Source: Lepidodermella squamata (taxonomy: Eukaryota > Gastrotricha). From it: a DNA stretch of 64,000 nt. A model generated the notes under the pieces. It had not been told where the DNA came from. It searched no databases and worked only from the letters and a program-made list of their open reading frames with translations. The translations under genes were made by a program, and so were the position numbers. Positions 11,370 through 20,845 of the stretch are shown piece by piece. The stretch is taken from contig JBLDXI010000017.1 of the NCBI GenBank assembly GCA_047495785.1, positions 186,001-250,000 of the forward strand, written 5' to 3'. How positions within the stretch are numbered: the first letter of the stretch is position 1; each line of letters opens with the position of its first letter.

Positions 11370-11602
11370 TCCGGATAGGAACTCCTGCTCTCCGGCTGTT
11401 CATCATCTCATGCGTGTTATTCAAAAACTGAAAACCATTCGTGAGCAATTTTTATTCAAGTTCAAAAATTCTGAAGAAATTAATTCGAAAACACACTTCA
11501 TTTGAAATGAACATCTGAAACATCGTCCTATAAAAATCTGGATAAACATAAAAAATTTAGGCAAGATTCACAAAAGCTAAACAGTAGATATTTCACACAA
11601 GA

Positions 11603-11986
11603 AGTCTACTAGAATAGACTATTCATAAGATTCAAAAATCAGATACAGAAGTCTGTCATCGTTTCAATCACAAAAGGTCTATCGCAATAGACTTAATCCG
11701 AATATTAGTGATGAGTGAATCTCAAATATTCATAGCGAAAGAAGGTCTACTGTGATAGACTGTCACATGAATCAGAATATTAATAACATGAAGAATGACC
11801 TATGATGTTTTTTCTAAATGGTAAATTTTTAAAGAAGCGTTATCATAGTCTACCGAAGAAGACAATTAACATCAACAAGTAGAAAAGGACTAATAACAAA
11901 TAAGATCAGCAAAACCAAGAGTCTATTCGAGTAGACTAATGATGAATCATCAAGATGAGTCACCAAATAGTCTACTCGAATAGACT
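11603..11986. repeat. Array of six 18-bp palindromes, consensus AGTCTA-N6-TAGACT
   Basis: Copies at 11603-11620, 11676-11693, 11744-11761, 11847-11864, 11920-11937 and 11969-11986. The last reads AGTCTACTCGAATAGACT. The 11847 copy is the least perfect. Spacing is about 50-105 bp. They lie in the non-coding zone between the left TIR and the first gene. Dyad-symmetric repeated sites of this size are typical binding sites for a dimeric DNA-binding protein, so a replication or transcription control region is likely. No matching array exists at the right end. Confidence 0.85.
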
Positions 11987-12090
11987 TTTCTAAGGATTTA
12001 TTAAAGGTTGTTCAGCTCTTCATCTGTGTGATTCGAATTTCAGAATATCTTTAAAAAATTGCCCAAAAACCAGTCGTCCAAAATCCCGCT

Positions 12091-13032
12091 CTAATCTTTC
12101 CAAATTTGCTTCCACTCATCATTATTCTCACACAGATGAATAATCCTATCCCCTAGATCAATCATTTTCTGAATAGACACACAGCAGCGCATGAGCTTAG
12201 GGAAAGATTTGTAAATTTGGTACAACTGAATATGCCTATAAGTCATAGCTTTTCGAAGTTTGAAATTGTCAAAGACCCAATCAACATACTTCATCTTAGT
12301 CCCGCCAGTCATTCGATTAGCGTAGAAGATATCTTTAGTAACACTTAGGTATTTTCCCAGCAAAAAAGCTGTAAAAGAATACATGCGTTAAATCAAGAGT
12401 GAAATCGAAATATAATATTACCGTTCATAAGTTTATCGCTCTTTCCATTCTTGAACAGTTTGATGCCATGTTTAATACAAATGACAGCATATTGAATCGT
12501 AGATTGAGCATGAAGTTCTTGCGAGCAGCTGGGACTCATTTCATCATCGCGCAAACTTTCTTTGAGAAAACGCATCAAGCCTTTGTCAGTATCGACACGG
12601 TGTGTTTTTCCGCAGAATACCTAACATTGAAATAGAATAGCTTACACCAAAACACCAATATGTAAAAGTAACTACCGTTTCTAGTAATTTTGGTTTTTTT
12701 GGCGAAGACTCCTCATCTGACTGATTTTCGCTGCCATCTGCCTCGTCAACAGGATTAGGAAACTTTTTCAGCTTGAGGTCCGGCAAATCCTTGATATCAA
12801 AACCTATGCTTTCAACCAGGAAATTGACAAGCGGTGGATCATTAAGAGCAAGGCCGAAATCGGGATTAGCTTGAATCGCTCGACCAACCAGTTGACACGC
12901 ATGAAGTGTAGCCTTAAGCTTATCTTCCCATTTTCTTATATCATCGTTGTACCAATCTATCGAGTTATTCACATTTTCGATTTCACCCTTTCCCGGCTTC
13001 AAGAAATTGACCAGCAGAAGCGGATGCGACAT
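12091..13032 (-). CDS. Intron-containing Polinton cargo gene, possible DNA-binding protein
   Basis: Predicted exons 13032-12676, 12620-12422 and 12368-12091 with GT-AG introns of 55 and 53 bp; phases fit at both joins. The product is about 277 residues. The N-terminal third is helical. An acidic/serine spacer (EADGSENQSDEESSPKK) leads to a basic stretch. The C-terminus (GKYLSVTKDIFYANRMTGG, then RKAMTYRHIQLYQIYKSFPK) resembles the HTH-like DUF3102 pattern seen in phage and virus regulators; this is a weak resemblance. It neighbours the palindrome array and could be its reader, which is inference. I do not recognise the family with confidence. Confidence 0.6.
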
Positions 13033-13790
13033 TTTTATGTCTAGTTCTAATTCTAGTAATATAGTATGCACAGGTACCCGATAACCGACCGTGCGCGCGG
13101 TTATTCAAAAATATGTAACGCTAAAACAGAAAAATAACAAAGCATTAAAAAAACAATGAATGCAGAGTATGGCTAATTTTCCTTCTGAACTTAATATATG
13201 AAAAAGATTGCGTGGAGGATGAAAATAGCAGGGGTGACAGGCGAATTTGATAGGTAAAAATACTTAAATAAATGTCTAGATAAAATCTGAATCGACAGTA
13301 TTATTCTACATTATCAGTTCTACAAGGAACGGTAGGAAATTTCAGTTCACACGATGAAAAAAGCGACTTCGCAGCCCAGAAATCAGAAAAATTAGCGTGC
13401 AACTCAAGAAATCCGGCGAGAACGTGCTCCGTACTTTTACCGCCAACGGTGAAAATTCAAGGTTGCAATAAAAATATTTTTTTTTTACAAATTTAGCAAC
13501 TAAAAATAATTAAACATTTATTTTAATATTAATTTTTTTAAATCTCAAGGGTCAGCCGCAGGTTTTCCGGGGTCGTAAAATTCACATACTGATAGCTGAT
13601 TGATGGCTGATTAGCCACAGCTGATAGATGATTCATCATGTTAGTTCCGCGAATTTAGAATATACTCAAAATAATTCCCTACTTATAAACAGATCTTACT
13701 TATCATCTCAAGTTTGCTCATGACACGACAGGGCGGAAATTCTGATGAGTCATCAAACTCGCGCTTATGGGCGTGAATTTCTGTCATAAC
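13033..13790. other. Polinton intergenic region with imperfect palindrome
   Basis: No gene. At 13743-13788 an imperfect inverted repeat (CTCGCGCTTA / GGGCGTGAATTTC) belongs to the recurring GCGC...AAGC motif also found at 20025-20088, 22713-22785 and 29210-29289. Confidence 0.5.
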
Positions 13791-16700
13791 TCAAAAAGCA
13801 CATGCTGCGTAATGCCCATGCGCATATGTTTTTAGACCATCGCTACATACCCATCTTTTATCATCATATGGGCATAGCGCTACCTTTGTATTTTGAATAG
13901 TTACCAGTTTATGATTAAACGATCGAATTTGATTGAACGTAGCTTTAGTCACGACATGTCTCAATACGCAATCTTTATAGTTGTCAAATTGTATCTGCTT
14001 TTTCACACAATGTTTTACAACTCCTTTAGCTTTCTTTACTGATGTCTGTTTATTGAGTCCTGAGTTTTCCCCAGCACTCGAAATTACTGTAGATTTAAAG
14101 CTATAGGATTTTGATCTCAAGCCAACAAATTCAGTAATGGTTGAAAGGGTTATACCTCCAGCACATTCATCTTTGAACTTACCAATAACTTTCTTGTTAA
14201 TGTTTGAATGCAATGCATGATCTTTAGGGTAATCACTGAAGTCCATCAGTTCTTTGAGACTTTCCATGTCCTTATATATATCTGCGGTTTCTACGTGATA
14301 ACATAGTGAATCAGTATCAGTGAATAATAGCTTTGCTCTGTCGCCATAACTATTCTTTATCACGCTGTAATGAAAATCATACATTAAAGTTTTTGATAAT
14401 TCCAAAACGCTGAAACCGACAATTATCGGACGATCAAATTTGATAGACGTTTTTGCCATATTTACGCTGCATAAATCTTCGGCAATCACTTTGGCATCTT
14501 TGAAATTAGGCTTATTTATCAATTTTTGTAATTTCGTGGATTGAGTCACAAGTCTAACGTCAACTCTTTTTCTTAGATTCTCCATAGTTTTTCCGAATAC
14601 GGCATTATTCATTAATTTGAAGAAGTCTTTTTCAAAGTCATTTTTAGCTTCACTTCTCTTATTAGTGTTAAATTCAATATACGGTGCCAGCCATTTAGAC
14701 TGCTCAAAGATCAACACTTTATGCACTTTTTTCAAAACCAAACCCATTTTCAATGCCTGCTTCAGGTTTCTGTAATGAATAATATAGCGAGTCTTGTCAT
14801 TTAGATTTTGAGTCAGCTTTTTTATGGCTGGCTGTTTCGGTAGCTTCAATTCTTGGATAACATTTTGCATGAAAGGGCTAGGGTTGCAACTTGTCTGCTC
14901 AGGGCAGAATGGATAGTCATTATGTGCATCATGCAGCGTTGCAGGATATTCCAAATCTACCATGAACATATATCCAGTATTATCATCATCTCCTAAATTC
15001 ATTATAAAATCGGTGGTATATTTATCCAAGTTATTTTCCCATTGATATCGCCCCAATGGTAATACTTGTGACATAGCATAGCCGTAAAGATTATTAGCAT
15101 CCAGGTATATAATATATGAATCAGGCTTCGCTGGATCGTATTCTAACATGTATTTGTTATTTGCTCCTGCATATCTATGTGTAATTACGCTGACACCGCC
15201 TCGAATTCCCTCCTCTACAAATGTTAGCATATCTTCGTTATCTAATAGTTCGATTTGAACTCCGGTTTTCTTCAGCATGGCATCCCAGGACAGGCTTGGT
15301 GCCGTTAAATAATGAGCAGGATCCAGAGTATAATACTTCATACATGTTTCCCTGAAACTTTCGAAACAATCAGCTAAAAGTAACACATCAGTTTTCAAAT
15401 AAAGGTTATGATAGTCTTTCAGTTTTCGACAGCCAAATTCATTATATACGCGTTTAGCGTGTTCATAATCCTCTCGTGATATTGGTACCCGCTCTAATTT
15501 CCCATCTATTGAACTTGAGTGAAGGCTGCTAGAAAAATGTTCAATATCTGGTAGCGAAGGCTCCTCCAATTTTTCAGGCCCATCCATATATTCATAGGGA
15601 TAAAATCCCTTACGCTTTATCAGATCTAATTGCAGGTCTGTCAACCTCGAAAATTGACTCTTTAAATGAGGAAACGCTCCGTTTGATTTTTTCAAATTTT
15701 GTACCAAATCGGCCAAACTTATTGACATGAAATTAAGGCTATCCATGAACCTTAATTTTCCAATGTTGAAGGAAATGAATTTCTCTGAGCTATTCGCAAT
15801 CGCTCCTATCTGTAGCAGAGGTTTCTTGCTTCGATTTTTCTGATCCTTTGGTAATTTATCCCTTTCTTTTATTCTTTCCTCATTTATTTCCTCTATCACT
15901 TTTCCAGCTGCCTGTAAAATCAAATGTGCATCATAACCTTTCAAATTATGAAATACAACTGGTATATTGACATTTCTATAGCTATATTTCAAGTTACATA
16001 AACTATGAGCTGCACCTCTGTAATAACCTGTCAGATGATCATGATCTCGCACTTTTTTCAATTTCTCTGAATCATTGACAAAGACGCCTTTGCAAATATG
16101 ACACTGTGATGCCTTATTATATTCCGTTTCTTGTTGCCTTGTCAATTGCATCGCCTTGTTGGTATTTCTCAGATATGAACTCAAAAAAGATTCGGTTTTT
16201 ATCAAATATCTCAGAAATTTCTCAGTGCATTCCTCACCCTCAAATTTTACATACCGTGAGGAGATGCTATCCACATCACTTGCAAGGTAAGCACCAAAAG
16301 AGTTCGCTACATGTTTCTGGAAAATATTCGAGTTTTCTCCCTTTTTCTCATCTGTTTTAACAAGGAAACTCTCTGCGTCGCAATAAAATATAAATGGTAT
16401 TTTTAGTTGTTTGCCATAATTTTTAAACATAACCGATTCGCCCTTGGGCATTTCAACTTTAACTTTCCCATTTTTCTCATTGCACTTCTGTCTATCAATA
16501 TGTTGTTGCTTTGACTCAGCGCTATTAAAACCTTGAAAACATTTGAAACACCAGAATCGCTTATGCTCATGCTTATTCACTCGTGATAAAAGTGCACTTG
16601 GATTTTTAATCCAGCAGTAATGTGCTTGTTTATTTTCAACAATTCTAAGCAGATTAACTTCTTCTCGAAATTTTTTATCTGATACGTAAAACGGGAAGAG

Positions 16701-18026
16701 GACCTCCTTATCAATTTTCCCACATTCAATAATGTTTATTCGTATTTTATTCATATCTTCCAATTTCGATATATCTTTAATGTTGATTGGGAATTTTACA
16801 CCTTCAATTTTTATCGTACTTTCATATTTAACATACTTCGAAACTCGGTAAGCATGATCATCAAATCGATGTCGTGAAGCGAGAATGCTCCATATTATGC
16901 ATTTATTATCTTTGTTCTGGACATTAATGACAGCTTTTTTATTAGCGATCCATTTGGGTGTCTCGATATATGAGCCAGCTGCCAGCGGCGTATACGTAAA
17001 TGTACATACGCTTGTATTTCCAATACCTAACAAAGTCCCACCAGTATCTCGCTGATGGTATTCTTGAATACTCGACCCCATTTGTGTGAACATATTTTCT
17101 ACAACACCAGGGATATCATCGCAACTAATTATTGTTGGAGCTCTCTCATTCGATGAACTCCATTTATAAGTTGGTGTCGCGTTATTTTCTTGATAATATA
17201 AGGCTGTTATCAACACAGCTTTTACAGGGCCGCGTTCAGTGAATTGTTTCCGATATTCGTTTATTACTTTAGGTTTAATTTTCCTTGCATATTCGAAAAA
17301 ATCTATTTCATATGTGTTTGTTGGCTCTAAGTCAGTGCGAGAAAGAATATTTCTGAAATGTCCGAAATTATCAACATTTACTATATGAAAGTAATCATCC
17401 TTTTCTAAGCTGTTAGTACCTTTAACGTATTTATATCCATCCGCAATGAGCTGATGAAATTTATTGCCATCAATTTTGATCTTATTCATTGTTTTTGGGT
17501 TGACAACAAAACCAATCTTTTCCTGTCTTTTAGACATTTTATTTGAATTATCTTTAATAGCATAGCCCTGTCTCCGCAAGCTTTCATATCTTTCTCCACC
17601 TATTAGTATAGGCTTACCATTTATCGGGTCAAATACATATCCTTCTCTTATCTTATTTTCATATTTGATTAATATGTTATTTTCAGAATCGTAAGCATGT
17701 GTATTTCTAACCATTTTTACAAATTCTCTTGATCCGACTTCAATTTTTCCGCCATTTAAAGATGCTAATTTTTTTAGTTGGTTTCTATATTTCTCATATT
17801 TATAATTACGTTCTATCAATTGATTAAATATTTCCCCATTAACAGGGATTAAACTTCCGTCTGCAGGATTAACAACATGATGAATATACGGCTGACCATT
17901 TTTAAGCCATTTTTTACCAATTTCATCATATGTAAAACCCTCTTTAATGTACTTTCTGAAGGCTTTTCCACCCATTTTCATATCAAAACCCTTTGGACTC
18001 TGTATGCACGAATTTTCTTGACTCAT
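13791..18026 (-). CDS. polB: Polinton protein-primed DNA polymerase B
   Basis: 1411-residue family B polymerase that would replicate the element from a terminal protein. Approximate residue positions: exonuclease motifs FYCDAESF (547), FHNLKGYDAHL (694) and YLKTDVLLLADC (880); polymerase motif A YLDANNLYGYAM (976), motif B NNAVFGKTMENLRKR (1143) and motif C LLFTDTDSL (1236). A CxxC...H...C finger lies near 493-515 and an endonuclease-VII-like block (VRDHDHLTGYYRGAAHS) near 640. The first 200 residues hold four degenerate repeats of the type NP-x-G-x-I-x-GG-x-Y-x-L-x-GY, reminiscent of viral 2-cysteine adaptor modules. Single exon, intact. The promoter is shared head-to-head with the gene at 18155. 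Confidence 0.95.
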   Translation of the reverse strand: MSQENSCIQSPKGFDMKMGGKAFRKYIKEGFTYDEIGKKWLKNGQPYIHHVVNPADGSLIPVNGEIFNQLIERNYKYEKYRNQLKKLASLNGGKIEVGSREFVKMVRNTHAYDSENNILIKYENKIREGYVFDPINGKPILIGGERYESLRRQGYAIKDNSNKMSKRQEKIGFVVNPKTMNKIKIDGNKFHQLIADGYKYVKGTNSLEKDDYFHIVNVDNFGHFRNILSRTDLEPTNTYEIDFFEYARKIKPKVINEYRKQFTERGPVKAVLITALYYQENNATPTYKWSSSNERAPTIISCDDIPGVVENMFTQMGSSIQEYHQRDTGGTLLGIGNTSVCTFTYTPLAAGSYIETPKWIANKKAVINVQNKDNKCIIWSILASRHRFDDHAYRVSKYVKYESTIKIEGVKFPINIKDISKLEDMNKIRINIIECGKIDKEVLFPFYVSDKKFREEVNLLRIVENKQAHYCWIKNPSALLSRVNKHEHKRFWCFKCFQGFNSAESKQQHIDRQKCNEKNGKVKVEMPKGESVMFKNYGKQLKIPFIFYCDAESFLVKTDEKKGENSNIFQKHVANSFGAYLASDVDSISSRYVKFEGEECTEKFLRYLIKTESFLSSYLRNTNKAMQLTRQQETEYNKASQCHICKGVFVNDSEKLKKVRDHDHLTGYYRGAAHSLCNLKYSYRNVNIPVVFHNLKGYDAHLILQAAGKVIEEINEERIKERDKLPKDQKNRSKKPLLQIGAIANSSEKFISFNIGKLRFMDSLNFMSISLADLVQNLKKSNGAFPHLKSQFSRLTDLQLDLIKRKGFYPYEYMDGPEKLEEPSLPDIEHFSSSLHSSSIDGKLERVPISREDYEHAKRVYNEFGCRKLKDYHNLYLKTDVLLLADCFESFRETCMKYYTLDPAHYLTAPSLSWDAMLKKTGVQIELLDNEDMLTFVEEGIRGGVSVITHRYAGANNKYMLEYDPAKPDSYIIYLDANNLYGYAMSQVLPLGRYQWENNLDKYTTDFIMNLGDDDNTGYMFMVDLEYPATLHDAHNDYPFCPEQTSCNPSPFMQNVIQELKLPKQPAIKKLTQNLNDKTRYIIHYRNLKQALKMGLVLKKVHKVLIFEQSKWLAPYIEFNTNKRSEAKNDFEKDFFKLMNNAVFGKTMENLRKRVDVRLVTQSTKLQKLINKPNFKDAKVIAEDLCSVNMAKTSIKFDRPIIVGFSVLELSKTLMYDFHYSVIKNSYGDRAKLLFTDTDSLCYHVETADIYKDMESLKELMDFSDYPKDHALHSNINKKVIGKFKDECAGGITLSTITEFVGLRSKSYSFKSTVISSAGENSGLNKQTSVKKAKGVVKHCVKKQIQFDNYKDCVLRHVVTKATFNQIRSFNHKLVTIQNTKVALCPYDDKRWVCSDGLKTYAHGHYAACAF

Positions 18027-18154
18027 TCTTATATATATTATATTAAGAAAATAATTCCTTATATAGAAATTTCAATTTTTTTCTTTTTCCATATTCTTTT
18101 TGGAAATGCTTAAAGAATTATTTTCTTGATATAATATATATATAGAAATTCACT
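18027..18154. promoter_or_regulatory. Mirror-image bidirectional promoter (polB / AT-hook gene)
   Basis: Both start codons are preceded by near-identical AT-rich sequence in opposite orientations. Reading outward each way one finds ATTATTTTCTT(A/G)ATATAA followed by a TATATATATA run. The arms are about 38 bp, separated by a T-rich centre. TATA-type elements of this kind also precede the genes at 28973 (tatataagg), 28653 and 28287 (atatagacATG). They contrast with the TCTAGT motif of the virion genes, so an early class is plausible. Confidence 0.65.
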
Positions 18155-18406
18155 ATGACAACAATTAATAAGCAACCCAGAGGTAGACCTAAAAAATACC
18201 TGACAGAAGAAGAAAAATTATTAGCATATAAAGAGGTTCATAAAAACAGCTGTAAGAAGTACTGGCGTGAAACGTTTCACATGGCGCAATTGAACGATAC
18301 GATTCTTAATACGACGGATAAGCTGTTGGTTATTTCAGAAAAGCAATTGGAGGAACTTGTCAGTAACATCATCGCGAATAAATTGAAAAATATTTTCTTG
18401 ACTTGA
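18155..18406 (+). CDS. Small AT-hook protein
   Basis: 83 residues. An AT-hook-like core (RGRPKKYLTEEEK) near the N-terminus is followed by a helical C-terminal half. Divergent from polB through a shared promoter, so probably expressed early. AT-hooks bind the minor groove of AT-rich DNA; a role in replication or in chromatin of the element is inference. Confidence 0.7.
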   Translation: MTTINKQPRGRPKKYLTEEEKLLAYKEVHKNSCKKYWRETFHMAQLNDTILNTTDKLLVISEKQLEELVSNIIANKLKNIFLT

Positions 18407-18526
18407 TATATAGATGTGAAATATAAATATTACTTAACGCATTGAAGCCAGTTTAAACTCATTCTTATATATCCACCCTTTTCCCATTTTGACTCAGTAG
18501 GGAGTAATTCATTAATGCATCACTCT
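18407..18526. other. Convergent intergenic spacer
   Basis: Between the AT-hook gene and the integrase, which end facing each other. No feature beyond AT-richness. Confidence 0.4.
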
Positions 18527-19993
18527 CTAATCAATAATATTTTCTGCTTTTTCCCATGTAGGATGGTCATATCCTGCCCATTTAATTAAAACCATATCTT
18601 TCCCTTTAACTTTCTTCCTTTGTAATATTTGCTCAACTCGGTGAATACTGCTGTCATATAAATCACTTTCTTTGATTTTAGACTTCAGTAACTCCTGCTC
18701 ATAAAAACTTCCAACTACTTCCTCTCCATCTAATGCTTTTAATTTATATGTTCTTGGATATGTATCATTGACTTTTACTATTCTCAACAATTCTTCAGAC
18801 CAATTTGGATGAAATCCTTTTTCAAAATGCTCTTTAATTCTACTAATCCTTACAATGTCATTCAGCATAAATTTTGGCTTTTTCAATTTCGGCGAGGGAT
18901 TAGGATAGAGACTTCGTAAAACTTTTTCTTTATTATTTGGATTTACTGCTTCAGATGGGGTCATCTTAATTGATCTATGTTTCTTATTGTTATAAGCATC
19001 CAACAAAGTATCTAACATATTTATCCATCTTCGTGTATTTTCAAGAGTAAACCTCTTCCACATCATAGTTTTAAGTGTTCTGTTAAATCGCTCTATAATT
19101 GGGTTATGAAAGTTTTCATACGTTGAATATCTGATGACATCATTTGTTTTCAACCATTTTGTGAATATTGAGTTATAAAATTCACTACCTTCATCAACCC
19201 AAATATTGTTTGGTTTTCTGTTACTTTTATTGATAACAGCGATGAATGCATCAAATACAGTTTTAGCATCTTTCGTTTTTAATGGGACAGCCCATGCATA
19301 TTTTGAAAAGCAATCAATGACAGTTAACAGATATTTGTAGCCATCATTGTCATCTGCCAAGTCAACCATGAAACATATATCCATTCCCCATGTTTCATCA
19401 ACATCATGGAGGATAACCCTGCGTCTTGGAAATCGCTTTCTAACCGGTTTATGTAATTCATCGGCTAGAATTGGAAAGTTTACTTTACTCGTTTCTAAAG
19501 GTTCGGAAAGATTAGGAACATGCTTGATTTTCTTAATCTTTTTAGTTTCATTTTTACTTACTAGTTTTGGCTCTACATAACTTACTTTCGTCTTTCGTTC
19601 ACGAAGTGTCATTCCTTTTCCTTGAAACTTATCAGCTAAACCACCCTCTGTGAACGTTTTGTAAACAAAAGCAGCCATCAGTTTTTCATTACCATTTTTA
19701 TTCGGATCCTGAGCAATTTTCAAAGCTTTTTCAGCCAAAATTCTATCAGATATTGTTCGTGGCTCCCTATCTCTATAAAAATGATACGCTGCATCATGTT
19801 CCATTGCTGCTCTATCCAAATCATTTATGCCTTTGTATCCTTCGTTTATCCGTTGAATGAATTTAGTGCCAGGACCAGCATATGAATACTTGTTCGTATT
19901 GTTAAAACTACCTTTCCGCACGTATTCACCGGAACCCGGAAAACTAGGCAAATGCAATTCGGTCGGCAAGTTATTAATTATCTGATCAAACAT
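18527..19993 (-). CDS. int: PLA2-like domain / DDE integrase / chromodomain fusion
   Basis: 488 residues in one open frame. N-terminus: parvovirus VP1u-type phospholipase A2-like module with calcium loop YAGPG (about residues 38-42) and catalytic HDAAY (about 67-71). Middle: retroviral-type integrase core preceded by the Polinton-typical HKPVRKRFPRRRV, with Asp in WGMDICF (~203), Asp in WVDEGSEF (~265) and Glu in IIERFNR (~301). C-terminus: chromodomain (VEQILQRKK...LIKWAGYDHPTWE) that could target chromatin marks. The zinc-binding HHCC domain of many integrases is absent and the PLA2 module sits in its place. A TCTAGC hexamer lies 12 nt upstream of the ATG. Confidence 0.92.
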   Translation of the reverse strand: MFDQIINNLPTELHLPSFPGSGEYVRKGSFNNTNKYSYAGPGTKFIQRINEGYKGINDLDRAAMEHDAAYHFYRDREPRTISDRILAEKALKIAQDPNKNGNEKLMAAFVYKTFTEGGLADKFQGKGMTLRERKTKVSYVEPKLVSKNETKKIKKIKHVPNLSEPLETSKVNFPILADELHKPVRKRFPRRRVILHDVDETWGMDICFMVDLADDNDGYKYLLTVIDCFSKYAWAVPLKTKDAKTVFDAFIAVINKSNRKPNNIWVDEGSEFYNSIFTKWLKTNDVIRYSTYENFHNPIIERFNRTLKTMMWKRFTLENTRRWINMLDTLLDAYNNKKHRSIKMTPSEAVNPNNKEKVLRSLYPNPSPKLKKPKFMLNDIVRISRIKEHFEKGFHPNWSEELLRIVKVNDTYPRTYKLKALDGEEVVGSFYEQELLKSKIKESDLYDSSIHRVEQILQRKKVKGKDMVLIKWAGYDHPTWEKAENIID

Positions 19994-20005
19994 TTCTGAA
20001 GTATA

Positions 20006-20011
20006 GCTAGA
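20006..20011 (-). promoter_or_regulatory. TCTAGT-class motif of the integrase gene
   Basis: Minus strand TCTAGC, 12 nt before the ATG at 19993, in the same place as TCTAGT in front of the virion genes. Confidence 0.65.
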
Positions 20012-20024
20012 AGTTCAATGGTTT

Positions 20025-20088
20025 CGAAATTCACGCCTACAAGCTCGAATATGATGAATCATGAAAAGTCGCGCTTACAAGCTCGGCT
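20025..20088. repeat. Two tandem copies of a GCGC/AAGCTCG motif
   Basis: gaaattcacgcctacaagc and gaaaagtcgcgcttacaagc repeat at ~33-bp spacing, linked by atgatgaatcatg. Lies between the divergent integrase and ATPase genes. Related pairs occur at 22713-22785 and 29210-29289. Confidence 0.75.
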
Positions 20089-20096
20089 GCAAATTT

Positions 20097-20102
20097 TCTA
20101 AT
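20097..20102 (+). promoter_or_regulatory. TCTAGT-class motif of the ATPase gene
   Basis: TCTAAT, 12 nt before ATG 20115. It decides the start: the longer frame from 20061 would translate the upstream repeat. Confidence 0.6.
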
Positions 20103-20114
20103 ATATTTATAAGA

Positions 20115-20816
20115 ATGATTAATTTTGATGATATAGTTTCCCAAGGCAGTAATAATTATATAAATCCAAATCCATTTTTCCCCCAGCATCCTGCTAGAAT
20201 ATTAATTATCGGGCCTAGTAATTCAGGTAAAACTAATGATTTGCTGAACATCATACATAACTCAGTTTTTCATAAAATATACGTTTATTCCAAAACACTT
20301 GATGAGGATAAGTATCAATTTCTAATCAACGTTCAACGACGGAAAGAAGAGGAATTGAAGAAATCAGGTATCTCTGAAAGCCTCATTCATTTTAGTACAG
20401 ACTTAAAAGATGCGATACCAATGGAAGATCTGGATAAGCGTTATCAACATCTATACATTTTTGATGATGTATGTTTAACCGAAAAGAAAAGCCAAGAAAA
20501 ATATATTGGCGATTTGTATATAAGAAGTAGAAAATACAACTGCTCGGTCGTGTATTTATCTCAATCGTATTTCAAAGTACCGAAAATAATCAGGGACAAC
20601 GCTTTATTCGTTGTATTGAAACATTTGAATGATTTTAGAGAGGTTAAAACTATTCATAACATATATGCATCCGAAATGGTAAGAGAAGACTTTATGAAAA
20701 AATATGAAGAAAGCATCAGCACTTACAATCGCCATGGTAGTTTCATTATTGATTGTAATTCCAGGCATAAGTTGCTGAAACTGAGAGCAAATTACATAGG
20801 TATATTTCATTCGTAA
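20115..20816 (+). CDS. atp: A32/FtsK-type genome-packaging ATPase
   Basis: About 233 residues. Walker A is ILIIGPSNSGKT and Walker B is HLYIFDDV, the arrangement of the A32-like packaging ATPases of Polintons and related dsDNA viruses. It would pump the genome into the capsid. Start chosen at ATG 20115 (MINFDDIVSQGS) because the TCTAAT-N12-ATG signal sits there and the upstream 54 nt overlap a repeat. First gene of the rightward virion block. Confidence 0.9.
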   Translation: MINFDDIVSQGSNNYINPNPFFPQHPARILIIGPSNSGKTNDLLNIIHNSVFHKIYVYSKTLDEDKYQFLINVQRRKEEELKKSGISESLIHFSTDLKDAIPMEDLDKRYQHLYIFDDVCLTEKKSQEKYIGDLYIRSRKYNCSVVYLSQSYFKVPKIIRDNALFVVLKHLNDFREVKTIHNIYASEMVREDFMKKYEESISTYNRHGSFIIDCNSRHKLLKLRANYIGIFHS

Positions 20817-20819
20817 TTA

Positions 20820-20825
20820 TCTAGT
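20820..20825 (+). promoter_or_regulatory. TCTAGT motif, long spacing
   Basis: TCTAGT 20 nt before ATG 20846; an AT-rich TTAAAAAG lies between. Confidence 0.5.
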
Positions 20826-20845
20826 CATTGATTAAAAAGACTTTC

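Noticed and set aside
11603-11986. CRISPR-like array
   Set aside because: Units are palindromes with irregular spacing and variable sequence in an animal transposon; no direct-repeat/spacer regularity.
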